A stretch of 64,000 nt of DNA, taken from positions 1 to 64,000 of the forward strand of contig BDDD01005646.1 in assembly GCA_001972305.1 (NCBI GenBank). The letters run 5' to 3'. The position numbers were made by a program, and so were the translations under genes. This stretch comes from Cephalotus follicularis. Its lineage: Eukaryota > Streptophyta > Magnoliopsida > Oxalidales > Cephalotaceae. Positions 36,001 to 47,006 of this stretch are shown piece after piece. Each line of letters starts with the position of its first letter. The stretch's first letter is position 1. The notes beneath the pieces are model-generated. The model made no database searches, was not told the DNA's origin, and saw only the letters and a list, made by a program, of their open reading frames with translations.

Positions 36001-36129
36001 AGGGTTTATATAGACTACTTTGATTATATGATAAAACACAAGTGATATTGCCGTATTAAATTATAAACAAAGAAGCACGTGTCATATATCTGGAAAAAGA
36101 CTGTTTATATATATAGATAGGTTCGATAC

Positions 36130-37378
36130 AAAAGCCCTTCTAATGACTTTTCAGGTCACCCTATCTAACAGGAATACCATTCTAGAAATGATCTAAAAGT
36201 TTTTCAAAGGAGTATGCCTACTTCCATTGTGGGAAGTCAAGGCATTGGAAGAGATTGTAATATGTTCCAATAGTCCAAAGCTAGAGATGCCTTGTGGTAA
36301 GATGCTAAGAGATGCTAGACAGCTAAGGAATGGCGCCATGGTGATGGATAGAGGATTCACACCAATGTTGTTGGCGTTTATGAATTGTAAATTTATGTAT
36401 ATGGATATGTATTATTCAAGACGCAGATCAAGAGAGATCAATGTCTTATACAATTTCCATAACAATTCAAGGAACTACTAATAAAAGACTATGAAAATGG
36501 TATGGTCCATTATGTCTTTTATACATCTTCCACTTTTATTCTGGGTAATGCACTACAGTTGGCAGAGCATATCCTAATCCGGATTCCTTCGAAATCCATC
36601 CACTCCATATCTAGTAAGATATTGAAAAGGAGAAAACCCAGCCTAAACCATGGTGATAAAGTTAAGGTTGTCCATTTATGTAAGAAGGCTGAAACCTTCT
36701 AAGCTAGAGGCACAATTGGACCGTTGCCAGTTTGTGGGATATCCTAAGGAGAACTTAGGATACTATTTCTACCATCCCAGCAAACAAAAGATGTTTGTTT
36801 CATATACTGAAAAATTCCTAGTGAAGGAATACCTGATCACAGGAAGCAGTGAGAATTATGTGAAACCAAAAGAGTTTCCACAAAATGAAAACCCACAGGA
36901 AGATAAGGAATTAAAGGTTAAACATTCTAAAGACATAATTGGGAAAGGATCCCAACCTGAGATAGAATCTATGTAAGGCACTCCTCAATAGAGGAGATAA
37001 GGCAGGATTTCGACAACACATGAGAAATAAGGTTTTCTCAATGCAAGGCACTAAAGAATCTATCGACAACGATGATGACGAACCTGTAAGCTACGTGGAA
37101 ACAGTGAAGTGCACTGATTCCAGGGCATGGTTAGAGACCATGAAATTCGAAATGAACTCCATATACGCTAACTAAGTTGAAACTTGGTAAATGCAACAGA
37201 AAGCATAAAATCCTATAAGAAGCAAGGAGATCTTCAGGATGAAGATTAGTAGTAATGGATGAAATTAAATCCATTTGGATTATTGCTTGCTATTGCCGCT
37301 CAATATGAGCTATGGCAATTGGATGTCAAGAGGACCCGCGTAAAGGGCTATCTTGAAAAGGACATCCTAATGTCCCAA
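36130..37378 (+). pseudogene. rearranged Ty1/copia gag-pol fragment
   Basis: Plus-strand copia pieces with parts missing. There is a gag zinc knuckle remnant near 36214-36268 (YFHCGKSRHWKRL, first Cys lost), and then, after a gap, the end of integrase (GNALQLAEHIL, IPSKSI, RRKPSL at about 36540-36640). Next comes the integrase-RT linker (CQFVGYPKENLGYYFYHPSK, 36650-36830), followed by the RT start with stops (VETVKCTDSRAWLETMKFEM) and a late scrap like AIA.Y..WQ.DVKTAFL near 37290-37370. The protease and integrase core are absent. The right end at about 37379 is joined abruptly to the X LTR. I saw no LTRs of its own. Confidence 0.7.
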
Positions 37379-37379
37379 C

Positions 37380-38596
37380 TGTGTAGTAAGCACCAACGCT
37401 TAAAATGATACAGTTGAAGCTTAACCATTCAAGCGCCAACTATTATACATGAGTGACAATGCTTTGGTTTAATACAAACATTATAAATTGCAATCCTTAC
37501 TTCGAAAGCATCGACGCTTAGTGGTATGCTCTGCATGGAAAATTGCGAACGTGAACATGGTTTAGCCGACAATTATAATAATTTAATAGCATGTTTGACT
37601 TTGTATTTTAGGAAATTTTTTGTTGTAATTTAAGTAAGAATATTGAGGGATTTTCTTTCCTTTTAAGCATAGGATTGTAAGGATATATAAACGAAAGAAG
37701 AACCCTAGAGGAACATAACCTCTCTCAGCCAATTGTGGCTTCCCTTTTTCTTCCAGTTAGTGTTTATTTCAATGCTTTCTAGCTAAACTTTCAAGATTTT
37801 TAGGGTTAGAACAACACCTAGATGTACTGAGAATCTCCATTAATAAAAATCCTTCAACCTTTGATTTGTTCTTCAAATTTTTGACTTCAAACACACTTTG
37901 TATGTCTGATTAAAATCCATATACAATTTGTCTGTGAATAAGAGCTTTACTGAATAAATGGTGCTTGCATGAAATCAATGGAAGTCTACTCATACAGTTT
38001 GTCAAGCCGAACACACTCAGTATAGACCTAGCATGTCTACTCATACAATTTGTCAATCAACTCACACTCCGTGTAGACCTAGCATGACTACTCATACGAT
38101 TTGTCATCACAATCACACTACGTATCGACCTAGCAACCGCTGGTTATCAAGGTTTGAACATTCAAAGGAAGTGAGTTCTCAATATAATCTATGGTTAGTT
38201 TCTATACCCTGAAACCGATTTAATCTTACATATTTTATTTTGTATATTTCTTGTTTTGATTAATTCAATAAACTTTGTATGATTTTCTGGTAAGTATCGA
38301 TTTTGTGTTGACAAACCGTCGACGTCTACAAGCTAACCGTCGACGCCTTTAAGTATACCGTCTACGCTTTCCTTGTCTACTGTCGACGCTTTGTGACATT
38401 CAATCGACGCTTTCAATCAATTTTGTGGTAATTTAGATTATTTCTTGTTGTTTAGGATAGTTAGTGTTCATCTTTGCATACTTCGCGTAGGTTGAATAAA
38501 TTAAAATTAGTTTAACTTGTTTCCTAGTGTTCGACCCGTTATTGCACAACCGTGCACTTGCAGTATAAATTTAATTCTTTTTAAAAATCATGAACA
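37380..38596 (+). mobile_element. X 5' LTR, 5'-truncated
   Basis: Aligns with 48929-50141 of the X 3' LTR, so about the first 660 bases are missing. TATATAAA is at 37684-37691. A cluster of GTCGACG-type motifs lies at 38318-38410. It ends ATGAACA before the primer-binding site. About 37980-38130 contains three degenerate copies of a TACTCATACRATTTGTCA..CACTC..GTAGACCTAGC unit, a repeat typical of this LTR family. Confidence 0.85.
37684..37691 (+). promoter_or_regulatory. TATA box of X 5' LTR
   Basis: TATATAAA within GGATATATAAACG, equivalent to TATATAAAGG at 49231-49240 in the 3' LTR. The transcription start would lie about 30 bases downstream, near the ACCCTAGAGG segment. Confidence 0.6.
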
Positions 38597-38602
38597 AGTT
38601 TT

Positions 38603-38620
38603 TGGTGCCGTTGCCGGGGA
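38603..38620 (+). other. X primer-binding site (Asp-tRNA type)
   Basis: TGGTGCCGTTGCCGGGGA has one change from TGGCGCCGTTGCCGGGGA, the Athila-type site usually assigned to tRNA-Asp. It follows the LTR end by six bases. Confidence 0.85.
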
Positions 38621-39004
38621 AACAACGTTTTAAATTAGTTTTAATTTGTTCAACCGATTCATAGTTTTAATTATCGATTCTTGTTTTTCTAACAATTTCT
38701 AACTTAGTTTAATTATGGTTCATGCATAAGCTTTAAACAACTCTAACTTCATTGCATAAGATTCAAAAAAAAAAAATTGTTCTCTGCCTTTAATTAGTGT
38801 TCTCTGGTTTGACTTCGTTAGTTTTCTGCCTTAGCGTTCTCTACTTTAGTTTGTGATCTGCGTTCGTTAGTGCTTTCTATTAGGGATTCCCGTTAGTAAG
38901 TTTCGTTAGTTATAATTAGGTTTTGTGGTCTGACTTAGTTTATGACTGATTGGGTGCGTGGTCCGCATAATCGTCTAGAAAGAATTAATCAACAACAAGT
39001 GGCA

Positions 39005-39081
39005 ATGGTGGACGAATGACCTATCCAAACCCTGGATGATAAATTCTATCCTGCAAGGATAGCACAACCATCATGTATCCT
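39005..39081 (+). pseudogene. gag: X gag, first exon-like piece before Y
   Basis: ATG at 39005 (MVDE) is aligned with the Y gag start MADE at 40864. A TGA immediately follows where Y has CGC. The frame runs to the Y insertion and, skipping Y and one copy of ATCCT, continues without shift at 44618. The 5' untranslated part 38621-39004 holds no gene. Confidence 0.75.
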
Positions 39082-40488
39082 TGTTTAGCATAAAAATGTG
39101 TTGTTTTTAATGATTTATTGGTGATATTTTTATACTTGGAATAGACTACTTTGGTTGTGTTATATTGATGTTCAGGTACAAGAGCAAAAGGACCAAAGTG
39201 CATGAATATTACCCAAAGTTGTGCAAATTAGAGCTTGAAAGTGTAAAGATTGAAGAATTGACAAATTCCGCAGAAACAGAGTAAAAAGCGTCGATGTCTT
39301 TTCTAGTAAACGCATCGATGCCTTTTGTTACGGATCGATGTCCTTTCTGGGATTGCAACCTACCTTCAAATGCTATGAGAAAGACATAGACGTCTTTCAT
39401 CAAACGGATCGACGTCTTTGTGCAAATTCGACCTGTAGATTTTGGATCAAAACGCATCGACGTCTTTCATCATAGGGAACGATGTCCATTACGCGCATCT
39501 CAGCAAACGGAAATTTTTTACAAAACACGTCGACCTTCAACTAAAGGCGTCGACGTCTTCTTCTGTAGCAGAAATAGAAAGTTAGATTTTTTGCCATATT
39601 TTGTAACTATGATTGATTTATTTCCGATTTTGATCAGTTTTGTAGTATAAAACAATACAAGGCCAGCCAAATTTAGTGTGAGAGGCTGGTAGAAACCCTA
39701 TTTTCTTCTTTGTCAATTTTAGTTTATTTTACAATGTTTAGTAGCTAAACTCTTCAAGATTTTAGGGAAGAACAAAGCCTAGATTGTTATTGTTTCAATT
39801 CCATCAATAAAAATTCTTGAATATTTGATTTGTTCTTCAAATATTTCTGCCTTCGCACACACTTTGTCTGTCTAATTAAAATCCACAAACATCTTGTCGG
39901 TGAAGCTGAAAGTTGGTGAATAAATGGTGCTTAATTCAATCAACGGAGTCTACTCATACGATTTGTCACAACGAACACACTTCGTATAGACCTAGAATGT
40001 CTACTCATACGTCTTGCCACAGTTGTCGTACTTTGTATAGACCTAGCATGTCTACTCATACGTCTTTTCATCACCGTCGCACTCCGTATCGACCTAGCTG
40101 CCGCTGGTTATCAAGGTATGATCGTTCAATTAAATTGAATTGTTGAATACAATCTACGGTGAGTTTCTATACCCTAAAACCGCTTCTTAATTATATATTT
40201 TCTTCACTTTTATTCGTTGTTTTGATTCGTTTTAAAATTGCATGCTTTATTTTTTGGTATTTCGAATTCAGTGTTTTTAACTATCAAAGTCTTAATTTCC
40301 TGTTTTGATTATTTATTTTATTTTGCATAATTAGGAGTCGTTTTCATAATTAAACCTTGATTTCGAATACTTCGCCTAGGTTGGATAAATTACAACTAGT
40401 TTAACGTTTCTCTGCGTTCGACCCGTTACTACATGATTCATGCACTTGCGGCTATAAATTTTAAAACATCATTCTTTTTACGTGAACA
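39082..40488 (+). mobile_element. Y 5' LTR
   Basis: A 1407-base LTR, complete. A dense cluster of (A)CATCGACGTCTTT and GCGTCGATGTC motifs lies at 39286-39565, upstream of TATAAAACA at 39646-39654. Degenerate repeats of TCTACTCATACG..TTGTCA..CACTTCGTATAGACC lie at 39945-40100. Downstream of the TATA box, about 39660-39700, would be the start of the transcribed R region. Confidence 0.9.
39646..39654 (+). promoter_or_regulatory. TATA box of Y 5' LTR
   Basis: TATAAAACA about 565 bases into the LTR, just after the palindromic motif cluster. This is a typical plant LTR promoter position. Confidence 0.6.
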
Positions 40489-40494
40489 TGTTTT

Positions 40495-40512
40495 TGGCGC
40501 CGTTGCCGGGGA
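40495..40512 (+). other. Y primer-binding site (Asp-tRNA type)
   Basis: TGGCGCCGTTGCCGGGGA, a perfect Athila-type site six bases after the LTR end. Confidence 0.95.
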
Positions 40513-40863
40513 AACGTTTTAAATTAGCTTAAATTTATTCGACTGATTCGTAGTATTTATATATGTTTTATTTTTTCTGTTTTATTGTTTCTTTTACTTT
40601 GTTAGCTTAGTTTAATTAGGGAATTGCATAAGCTTTTAAAACAAATTCTACTAATCTTTGCATAAGCTTTAAACAGACCCTAATTTTGCTAAGTTAATTT
40701 TCTGCATAAGTTTTTAATAATTTAGTTTAATTTAGGCCTTCCAAAAAAAAACTACTACGTTTTTACCATTAGTTTAGAATTGCATTAAGTTAGTTTTTAG
40801 TTTATGACTTAGTGGGTACGTGGCACAAACAACCGACTTGAGCAAAATAATCAACACCCACAA

Positions 40864-41700
40864 ATGGCGGATGAACGCCCACTCCAAACTTTGCGCTATA
40901 AATTCTATCCCGCGAGGACAGCGCAACCATCCTGTATCCTGTTGCCTGCTCCTCGAGGGAACAATTTTGAGTTAAAATCTCAGTTCATTAGCATGCTCTC
41001 ACACTTTCATGGTTTACCCAATGAGGATGCATATCTCTTCCTTCACGAGTTTGAGGAGGTATGTGCTCTCATGAAACTTCTACAACTCTTGGATGACGCA
41101 ATTAAATTGCGTTTCATAAATTTTTCTCTGAAAGATGGAGCTAAAAAGTGACTCTACAGTCTCCCCAATGGTTCTATTTCTATATGGGACCATTTCACTG
41201 TTTCGTTCCTAAAGAAATTCTTTCCAGTTCATAAACTTAGGAACGACATTCTCCAGTTTCATCAAAAACCTAATGAATCATTTTCTAAGTGTATGGAACG
41301 TTTTAAGGATCTTCTCTTAGAGTGTCCTCATCATGGGTTGAACACGTGGTATTTATGCCAAATCATCTACGAAGGCATTGATTACCAGACCAAGCAATTG
41401 GTCGAATCTATGTGTCCCGATGGGTTCACCTCGTACACGGATGAAAATGAGGCATGGAACTTTCTTTTAGATTTGGGTGAGCGAACTAGAGAGTGGGAGT
41501 CAAATCAAGTTTCTGAGAGAGCTCTGCCGAGTAAAGGGTACGTTATAGAAGGAGCAGCTGCTAAGGAGGTACAGCTAGAAAGTTGCTTAACTAGACTAGA
41601 GTCGCTACTTAGGGGTTCCCACAAGTCAATCAAATCGATCACAGCACCCCAATGTGTTCTTGGTGTCAATCCCCAAATCATGTGTTTGAAGAGTGCCAAA
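40864..41700 (+). pseudogene. gag: Y gag, N-terminal and central part
   Basis: Start ATG at 40864. The gag domain reads FELKSQFISMLSHFHGLPNE, EFEEVCALMK, AIKLRFINFSLKDGAKK and then TGA where X has Trp, followed by LYSLP and a small deletion near 41225. It is open again from 41293 (MERFKDLLLECPHHGLN, LVESMCPDGFTSY). Near 41640-41700 the frame shifts into the next open stretch. The product would be the capsid protein. The 5' leader 40513-40863 holds no gene. Confidence 0.85.
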
Positions 41701-43316
41701 TTTACATTGACGATCAATATACTCCTGAGAATGTGTCTGCTGTGAATCAATACAACCTGTACAGTAACACTTACAATCCGGGTTGGCGAAATCATCCAAA
41801 CTTCTCATGGAGTCAAGGGCAAAACATGCGAGGACAATCAAGCTTTTCGGGGCAGCCTTCTAGCATTGGTACCCCACCTTTACACTTTTTGGGACAACCT
41901 TTGAGCTTCCCTAGCCAGTCTGCACCACAGCAGACCTTTCAAAGGTTCTCCCAAAATTCGAATAATACTCGACCATCTTTTCCACCACAAAATCAATTCT
42001 CAAATCAACAAACATCAGGTTTGTCAAGCCAACGGGAGGATCCATCTAGGATTTCGTCGCTAGAAAAGAGCATGGAACTTCTTATGAGCACTGTGATGAC
42101 TAGTCCGCATAACATGGAAAAACAAATTTCACAACTAGCATACATGCTACACGAAAGAGAAAAAGGAAAAATGCCCTCCCAACCTCACCCGAATCCTAGG
42201 ACTGCCTTAAACCATTCCGCTCAAATCCAACAACCATTAAATCCGAAAAATTTGGCTTCCTCCTCTGGTCCATCAAAACAAGTTTTTTCCCTAAGGAGTG
42301 GAAATGAATACCATCCAACGGATCAAACAGAGAACGTGAGTGAGCAAATGGAGGAATCCTTGGCGCAAGAAAATTCACAAGAGCCATTGATTGACCCATC
42401 GGAGCAACCAACACAATTAAATGCGCAAAATGAATTGAGGGAGGAGAAAGAGGACGCGAAGAAGAAACAGCTAGTGGAGGCACATGAACGTTCATTTGAC
42501 CCTCCAGCTCCCTTTCCAAAAAGATTGCAAAGTAAGAAAGCCCCAGCGATGGAAAAGATCATCGAAACATTTAACCAAGTCCAAATCAATATACCATTGC
42601 TTGAAGCCATTGAACAGGTGCCCTCTTATGCAAAAGTCCTTAAAGACTTATGCACTGAAAAGAGGATCCTTCAAACTGCAAAAAAAGCTTTCTTGGCAGC
42701 CAACATTACTGCACTGTTTTTGCAACCCACAATGCGAAAGTACAAAGACCCTGGCTGCCCGACAATCTCTTGCGTTATTGGAAACACAAAAATTGAGCAT
42801 GCCTTGCTCGATTTAGGAGCAAGTGTGAATTTGTTGCCATCATCGGTTTATAAGAAGCATGGACTAGGAGAGTTAAGACCAACCACGATGACATTGCAAT
42901 TAGCGGATATGTCTGTGAAGGTGCCGCGAGGGAAAATCGAGGATGTGTTGATAAAGGTTGGAGAGTTTTTCTTTCCTGTCGACTTCGTCGTCTTAGACAC
43001 CCAGCCTATTGCAACCTTAAATGATCAAATTCCAGTTATCCTTGGTAGATCTTTCCTAGCAACAAGTAATGCGTTAATCAATTGTCAAAATGGTCTGATG
43101 AAATTAAGCTTCGGAAATACGTCCATGGATTTTAATGTTTTCCGACTGGGTAAGCATTATGGCGATTTTGATGAATTGAACGCAATCCATGCATTTCCCG
43201 ATTACATAGATACACACTTTGACATTGATTTTGATGAAAATTTTAATGATTGCATGCAGGATTTAGAGGATGTCGATGGAGGTGATTTCATTGATGCATT
43301 TAGTATGCAGCCATAA
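41652..43316 (+). CDS. Y gag C-terminus and aspartic protease, open 554 codons
   Basis: The longest open frame in the window. Residues 2-15 are an intact CCHC knuckle (CSWCQSPNHVFEEC). A Gln/Ser/Asn/Phe-rich region (about 40-130), a conserved MELLMS..EKQISQLA segment and an acidic Glu-rich region (about 220-280) follow. The pepsin-like protease is near the end: LLDLGASVNLLP with the catalytic DLGA at 387-390, then VLIKVGEFFFPVDFVVLDTQ and IPVILGRSFLATSNALINC. All protease hallmarks look intact. It is a fragment of a gag-pol polyprotein, in a different frame from the upstream gag, so it is unlikely to be made as such. Confidence 0.75.
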   Translation: MCSWCQSPNHVFEECQIYIDDQYTPENVSAVNQYNLYSNTYNPGWRNHPNFSWSQGQNMRGQSSFSGQPSSIGTPPLHFLGQPLSFPSQSAPQQTFQRFSQNSNNTRPSFPPQNQFSNQQTSGLSSQREDPSRISSLEKSMELLMSTVMTSPHNMEKQISQLAYMLHEREKGKMPSQPHPNPRTALNHSAQIQQPLNPKNLASSSGPSKQVFSLRSGNEYHPTDQTENVSEQMEESLAQENSQEPLIDPSEQPTQLNAQNELREEKEDAKKKQLVEAHERSFDPPAPFPKRLQSKKAPAMEKIIETFNQVQINIPLLEAIEQVPSYAKVLKDLCTEKRILQTAKKAFLAANITALFLQPTMRKYKDPGCPTISCVIGNTKIEHALLDLGASVNLLPSSVYKKHGLGELRPTTMTLQLADMSVKVPRGKIEDVLIKVGEFFFPVDFVVLDTQPIATLNDQIPVILGRSFLATSNALINCQNGLMKLSFGNTSMDFNVFRLGKHYGDFDELNAIHAFPDYIDTHFDIDFDENFNDCMQDLEDVDGGDFIDAFSMQP

Positions 43317-43391
43317 GAGCCAGTGGGCCCCTTGCCCACATCCTTACCTAAACCATAAATTAAGGAGCCTGCGAAACTTGAACTCAAATAA

Positions 43392-43784
43392 TTGCCCTCT
43401 ACATTGAAATACTCGTTTCTCGGTGAAAACCAAACTCTTCCTGTTATCATTTCATCTGATCTTACTCCCAGACCGGAAGAGGAGGTTATTGACCTACTCA
43501 AAGAAAATAAAGAGGCAATTTGTTGGACGATGGCTGACATCAAAGGAATTAGGCCTTCTATTTGCGAGCATCACATAAATCTCATCGAAGGATCCAAACC
43601 TTCTAGAGAACCTCAGCGAAGAGCAAATCGCTTCATGAAAGAGGTCATACAAAAAGAAATCTTGAAGTGGCTGGACAATGGGATCATTTATCCCATTTCG
43701 GATAGTCAATGGGTGAGTCCAGTCCACGTTGTCCCAAAGAAATCCGGAGTAACGGTAGTGCAATCCTTCACTACAATCTCATAA
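43392..43784 (+). pseudogene. pol: Y reverse transcriptase, N-terminal remnant
   Basis: 130 codons showing the Athila RT entry: LKYSFLGENQTLPVIIS, AICWTMADIKGIRPSICEHH, RRANRFMKEVIQKEILKWLD, GIIYPISDSQWVSPVHVVPK. It stops soon after KKSGVTVV. The catalytic palm motifs, RNase H and integrase are absent because the sequence jumps to the 3' LTR remnant at about 43869. Confidence 0.85.
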
Positions 43785-43868
43785 CCAGTCCTGCGGTACC
43801 CAAGCAGTCATGCGATCAATCGTGTCTTCAGTCCTTCTGTCCGCTTCTACCTGCTGCCCTACCTATGC

Positions 43869-44612
43869 CTAAACTCTTCAAGGTTTTAGGGAAGAACAAA
43901 GCCTAGATTGTTATTGTTTCAATTCCATCAATAAAAATCCTTGAATATTTGATTTGTTCTTCAAATATTTCTGCCTTCGCACGCACTTTGTCTGTCAGAT
44001 TAAAATCCACAAACATCTTGTCGGTGAAGCTGAAAGTTGGTGAATAAATGGTGCTTACTTCAATCAACGAAGTCTACTCATACGATTTGTCACAATGAAC
44101 ACACTTCGTATAGACCTAGCATGTCTACTCATACATCTTTCCGCAGTTGCTGCACTTCGTATAGACCTAGCATGTCTACTCATACGTCTTGTCATCACCG
44201 TCGCACTCCGTATCGACCTAGCTACCGCTGGTTATCAAGTTATGATCGTTCAATTAAATAGAGTTGTTCTATACAATCTACGGTGAGTTTCTATACCCTA
44301 AAACCGCTTCTTAATTATATATTTTATTCACTTTTATTCGTTGTTTTGATTCGTTTTAAAATTGCATGCTTTATTTCTTGGTATTTTGAATTCAGTGTTT
44401 TTAACTATCGAAGTCTTAATTTCCTGTTTTGATTATTTAATTTATTTTGCATAATTAGGAGTAATTTTCATAATTAAACCTTGATTTCGCATACTTCGCC
44501 TAGGTTGGATAAATTACAACTAGTTTAACGTTTCCCTGCGTTCGACCCGTTACTGCATGATCCGTGCACTCGCGGCTATAAATTTTAAAACATAATTCTT
44601 TTTACGTGAACA
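43869..44612 (+). mobile_element. Y 3' LTR, 5'-truncated
   Basis: Aligns with about 39745-40488 of the Y 5' LTR with few differences and ends TACGTGAACA. The first about 660 bases, including the TATA box and the palindromic motif cluster, are deleted together with the rest of pol. Confidence 0.9.
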
Positions 44613-44617
44613 ATCCT

Positions 44618-45332
44618 ATTGTCTGTACCTCAGGGTAATAATTTCAAGTTAAAATCCCAATTCATTAGCATGCTCCCACACATTCATAGGTTACCGAATG
44701 AGGATGCATATCTCTTCCATCGTGAGTTTGAGGGGGTATGCGCCCTCATGAAACTCCAAAAACTCTCTGATGATGCTATCAAGTTGAGGTTTATCAATTT
44801 TTCTCTCAAAGATGGAGCTAAGAAGTGGCTCTATAGTCTTCCCACTGATTCCATCTCTACATGGGATCAATTCATAGTGTCGTTCTTAAGGAAATTCTAT
44901 CCTCTCCATAAATCCAATAAGCTTAGGAACGACATTCTCCAATTTCGCCAGAGACCCAATGAACCATTCTATAGGTGTATGGAACGATTTAAAGACCTCC
45001 TCTTAGAATGTCCTCATCATGGTTTAAACACTTGGAATTTTTGCCAAATCATCTATGAAGGCATCGACTACCAGACCAAGCAATTGGTCGAGTCAATGTG
45101 TCCTGATGGGTTCACCTCGTATAGCGATGAAAACGAGGCTTGGAATTTCCTGCTAGATTTGGGTGAGCGAACTAGGGAGTGGGAGTCCACTCAAGTGACT
45201 GAGAGAGCTTTGCCCAATAAGGGGTATGTGATAGAGCGAGCAGTGGCTAAGGAGGCACAGATAGACAGTCTCCTCAAGAGATTAGAGTCGATAGTTACCA
45301 TGGGACCTGGTCAAGTGAATCATGGCAATTAG
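44618..45332 (+). pseudogene. gag: X gag, main part after Y
   Basis: 237 open codons carrying the complete gag domain: GNNFKLKSQFISMLPH, EFEGVCALMK, INFSLKDGAKKWLYSLP, FIVSFLRKFYPLHKSNKLRN, CMERFKDLLLECPHHG, LVESMCPDGFTSYSDE and LGERTREW. It is in frame with 39005-39081 once Y and one ATCCT are removed. It ends at a TAG just before the zinc knuckle region. Confidence 0.85.
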
Positions 45333-46129
45333 AGCACCCCCATGTGTTCTTGGTGCTAGTCACCAAGTCATGTTATGGAAGAATGCCCGAATTACTTTGA
45401 TAATCATTATCCTCCAGAGAATGCATTTTCTATGAATCAATACAACCTGTATAGTAACACTTATAATCCGCGTTAGAGAAATCATCCAAACTTCTCTTGG
45501 AGTCAAGGGTATAACCCGAGAGGACCTTCGAACTTTTCTAGGCAAACTTCCAACTTCTCTGCCCAGCCTTCAAATTTTTCTGGGCAACCTTTGAATTTTT
45601 CTGGCTAGTGTACACCTCAGCAGACTTATCAAAGGTTCCCTCAGACTTCCAATAATGTCAGACCTACCTTCCCACAACAGTAATTTAACGATCAAACATT
45701 GTTGAACCAACCAATAGATGCCTCTAGGATTTCTTCTCTGGAAAAGAGCATGGAGCTTCTCATGAGCAATGTTATAACCAGTTAGCATAACATAGAGAAG
45801 AAGATTTCACAGCTCGCATCTGCTTTACATGAAAGAGAGAAGGGAAAGATGTTGTCCAAACCAGACCCAAATCATAGGACGGCCATCTAAGCCCTGAGGA
45901 GTGGAAATGAGTACCAACAAGTGGATCACACAAAAAATACAAGAGAGCAGTTGGGGGATTCCTCTGCGCATACAGGTGATTCAAATGGGCATTTGGTTGA
46001 CTCCCCAGCGCAACCAGAAAATTTAAATCTACATGAGGAATATAGGGAAGAGCAAGAGGAAGAGAAAAAGGAAAAATTGGCAGAAATACCCGAACGCATA
46101 TATCTACAAAAATCCCTTTCCCAAATAGA
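45333..46129 (+). pseudogene. gag: X gag C-terminal region, decayed
   Basis: Colinear with 41630-42540 of Y. The knuckle is recognisable as CSWC, a stop, then SPSHVMEEC near 45340-45382. Several stops and shifts follow through the Asn/Ser/Phe-rich part and the acidic Glu-rich segment (about 45930-46100). Confidence 0.7.
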
Positions 46130-46756
46130 TTGCAAAATAAGAAAGCCCTAGCGATGGACAAGATCATAGAAATGTTTAAACAAATCCAAATCAACCTTCC
46201 ATTGCTAGATGCAATTGCTCAGATACCATCTTACGCAAAAGTCCTAAAAGACTTATACACTCAAAAGAGGATCTTTCAGACCCAGAAAAAGGCTTTCTTG
46301 GTAGCCAATGTCAGTGAAATTCTTTCCAAAACCATGGCACAAAAGTATAAAGATCATGGCTGCCCGACAATATCTTGTGTCATCGGCAACACCAAAATTG
46401 AACATGATTTGCTCGATTTAGAAACAAGTGTGAATTTGTTGTCATTTTTAGTTTATGAGCAACTTGGTTTAGGAGAGCTGAACCAAACCAGTATGACTTT
46501 GCAACTAGCGGATAGATCGATGAAAGTGCCGAAAAGGAAAATTGAGGATGTTTTAATCAAAGTTGGTGAATTTTTCTTTCCTTTCGACTTTGTCGTTTTA
46601 GATACCCAGCCAGTTAGTAATATTAATAATCAAATCCCAGTTATCCTTGGCATACCATTTTTGGCCACGAGTAATGCTCTAATAAATTACAGAAATGGTC
46701 TAATGAAGTTGAGTTTTGGAAAGGCTGGCTGGCCACAAATATTACGATTTTCTTGA
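46130..46756 (+). pseudogene. X aspartic protease with altered active site
   Basis: 208 open codons homologous to the end of the Y 554-codon frame. The active site reads DLETS at 46415-46429 where Y has DLGAS, so the invariant glycine is replaced by glutamate. VLIKVGEFFFPFDFVVLDTQ and IPVILGIPFLATSNALIN are kept. After KLSFGKAG (about 46720) it jumps directly to integrase-like sequence. Confidence 0.85.
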
Positions 46757-47006
46757 AAGATTTTATAGGCCGGGTTTTTTCAAAACTGCTTATCAGCACT
46801 GGATAACATGTGTTTCTTGGCAATCTTTAGGTCCTTATATTGTTAAAAATGTGTTCTCACATGGTGTTTTTGAGATTGTTAAGCCAAGTACTGAGGACGC
46901 ATTCAAGGTGAACGGGCAGAGGTTCAGGAAGTTTTTAGAGTTTTTAGCTGCACCAGTGGAAGAGGCCATGGATCTTCATGGGCCTCTTTATTCAGAGCCT
47001 CCATGA
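46716..47006 (+). pseudogene. pol: X integrase remnant
   Basis: 97 codons made of two integrase scraps. First is a zinc-binding-like piece (HKYYDFLERFYRPGFFKTAYQ, then C). Second is the C-terminal domain SLGPYIVKNVFSHGVFEIV..EDAFKVNGQRFRKFLEF. The whole catalytic core, RNase H and RT are missing. Two deletions, near 46720 and 46815, must have occurred. Confidence 0.7.

Larger units (their letters stand above)
39082..44612 (+). mobile_element. Y: Athila-type element nested in X, internally deleted (TSD ATCCT)
   Basis: Begins TGTTTAGCATAAAA, ends TACGTGAACA, and is flanked by ATCCT at 39077-39081 and 44613-44617. It has a full 5' LTR of 1407 bases, a perfect primer-binding site, gag, protease and the first part of RT. 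A deletion then runs from RT into the 3' LTR, leaving only its last 744 bases. It is related to, but clearly distinct from, X, and it inserted into the X gag reading frame. It cannot make its own RT or integrase. Confidence 0.92.
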
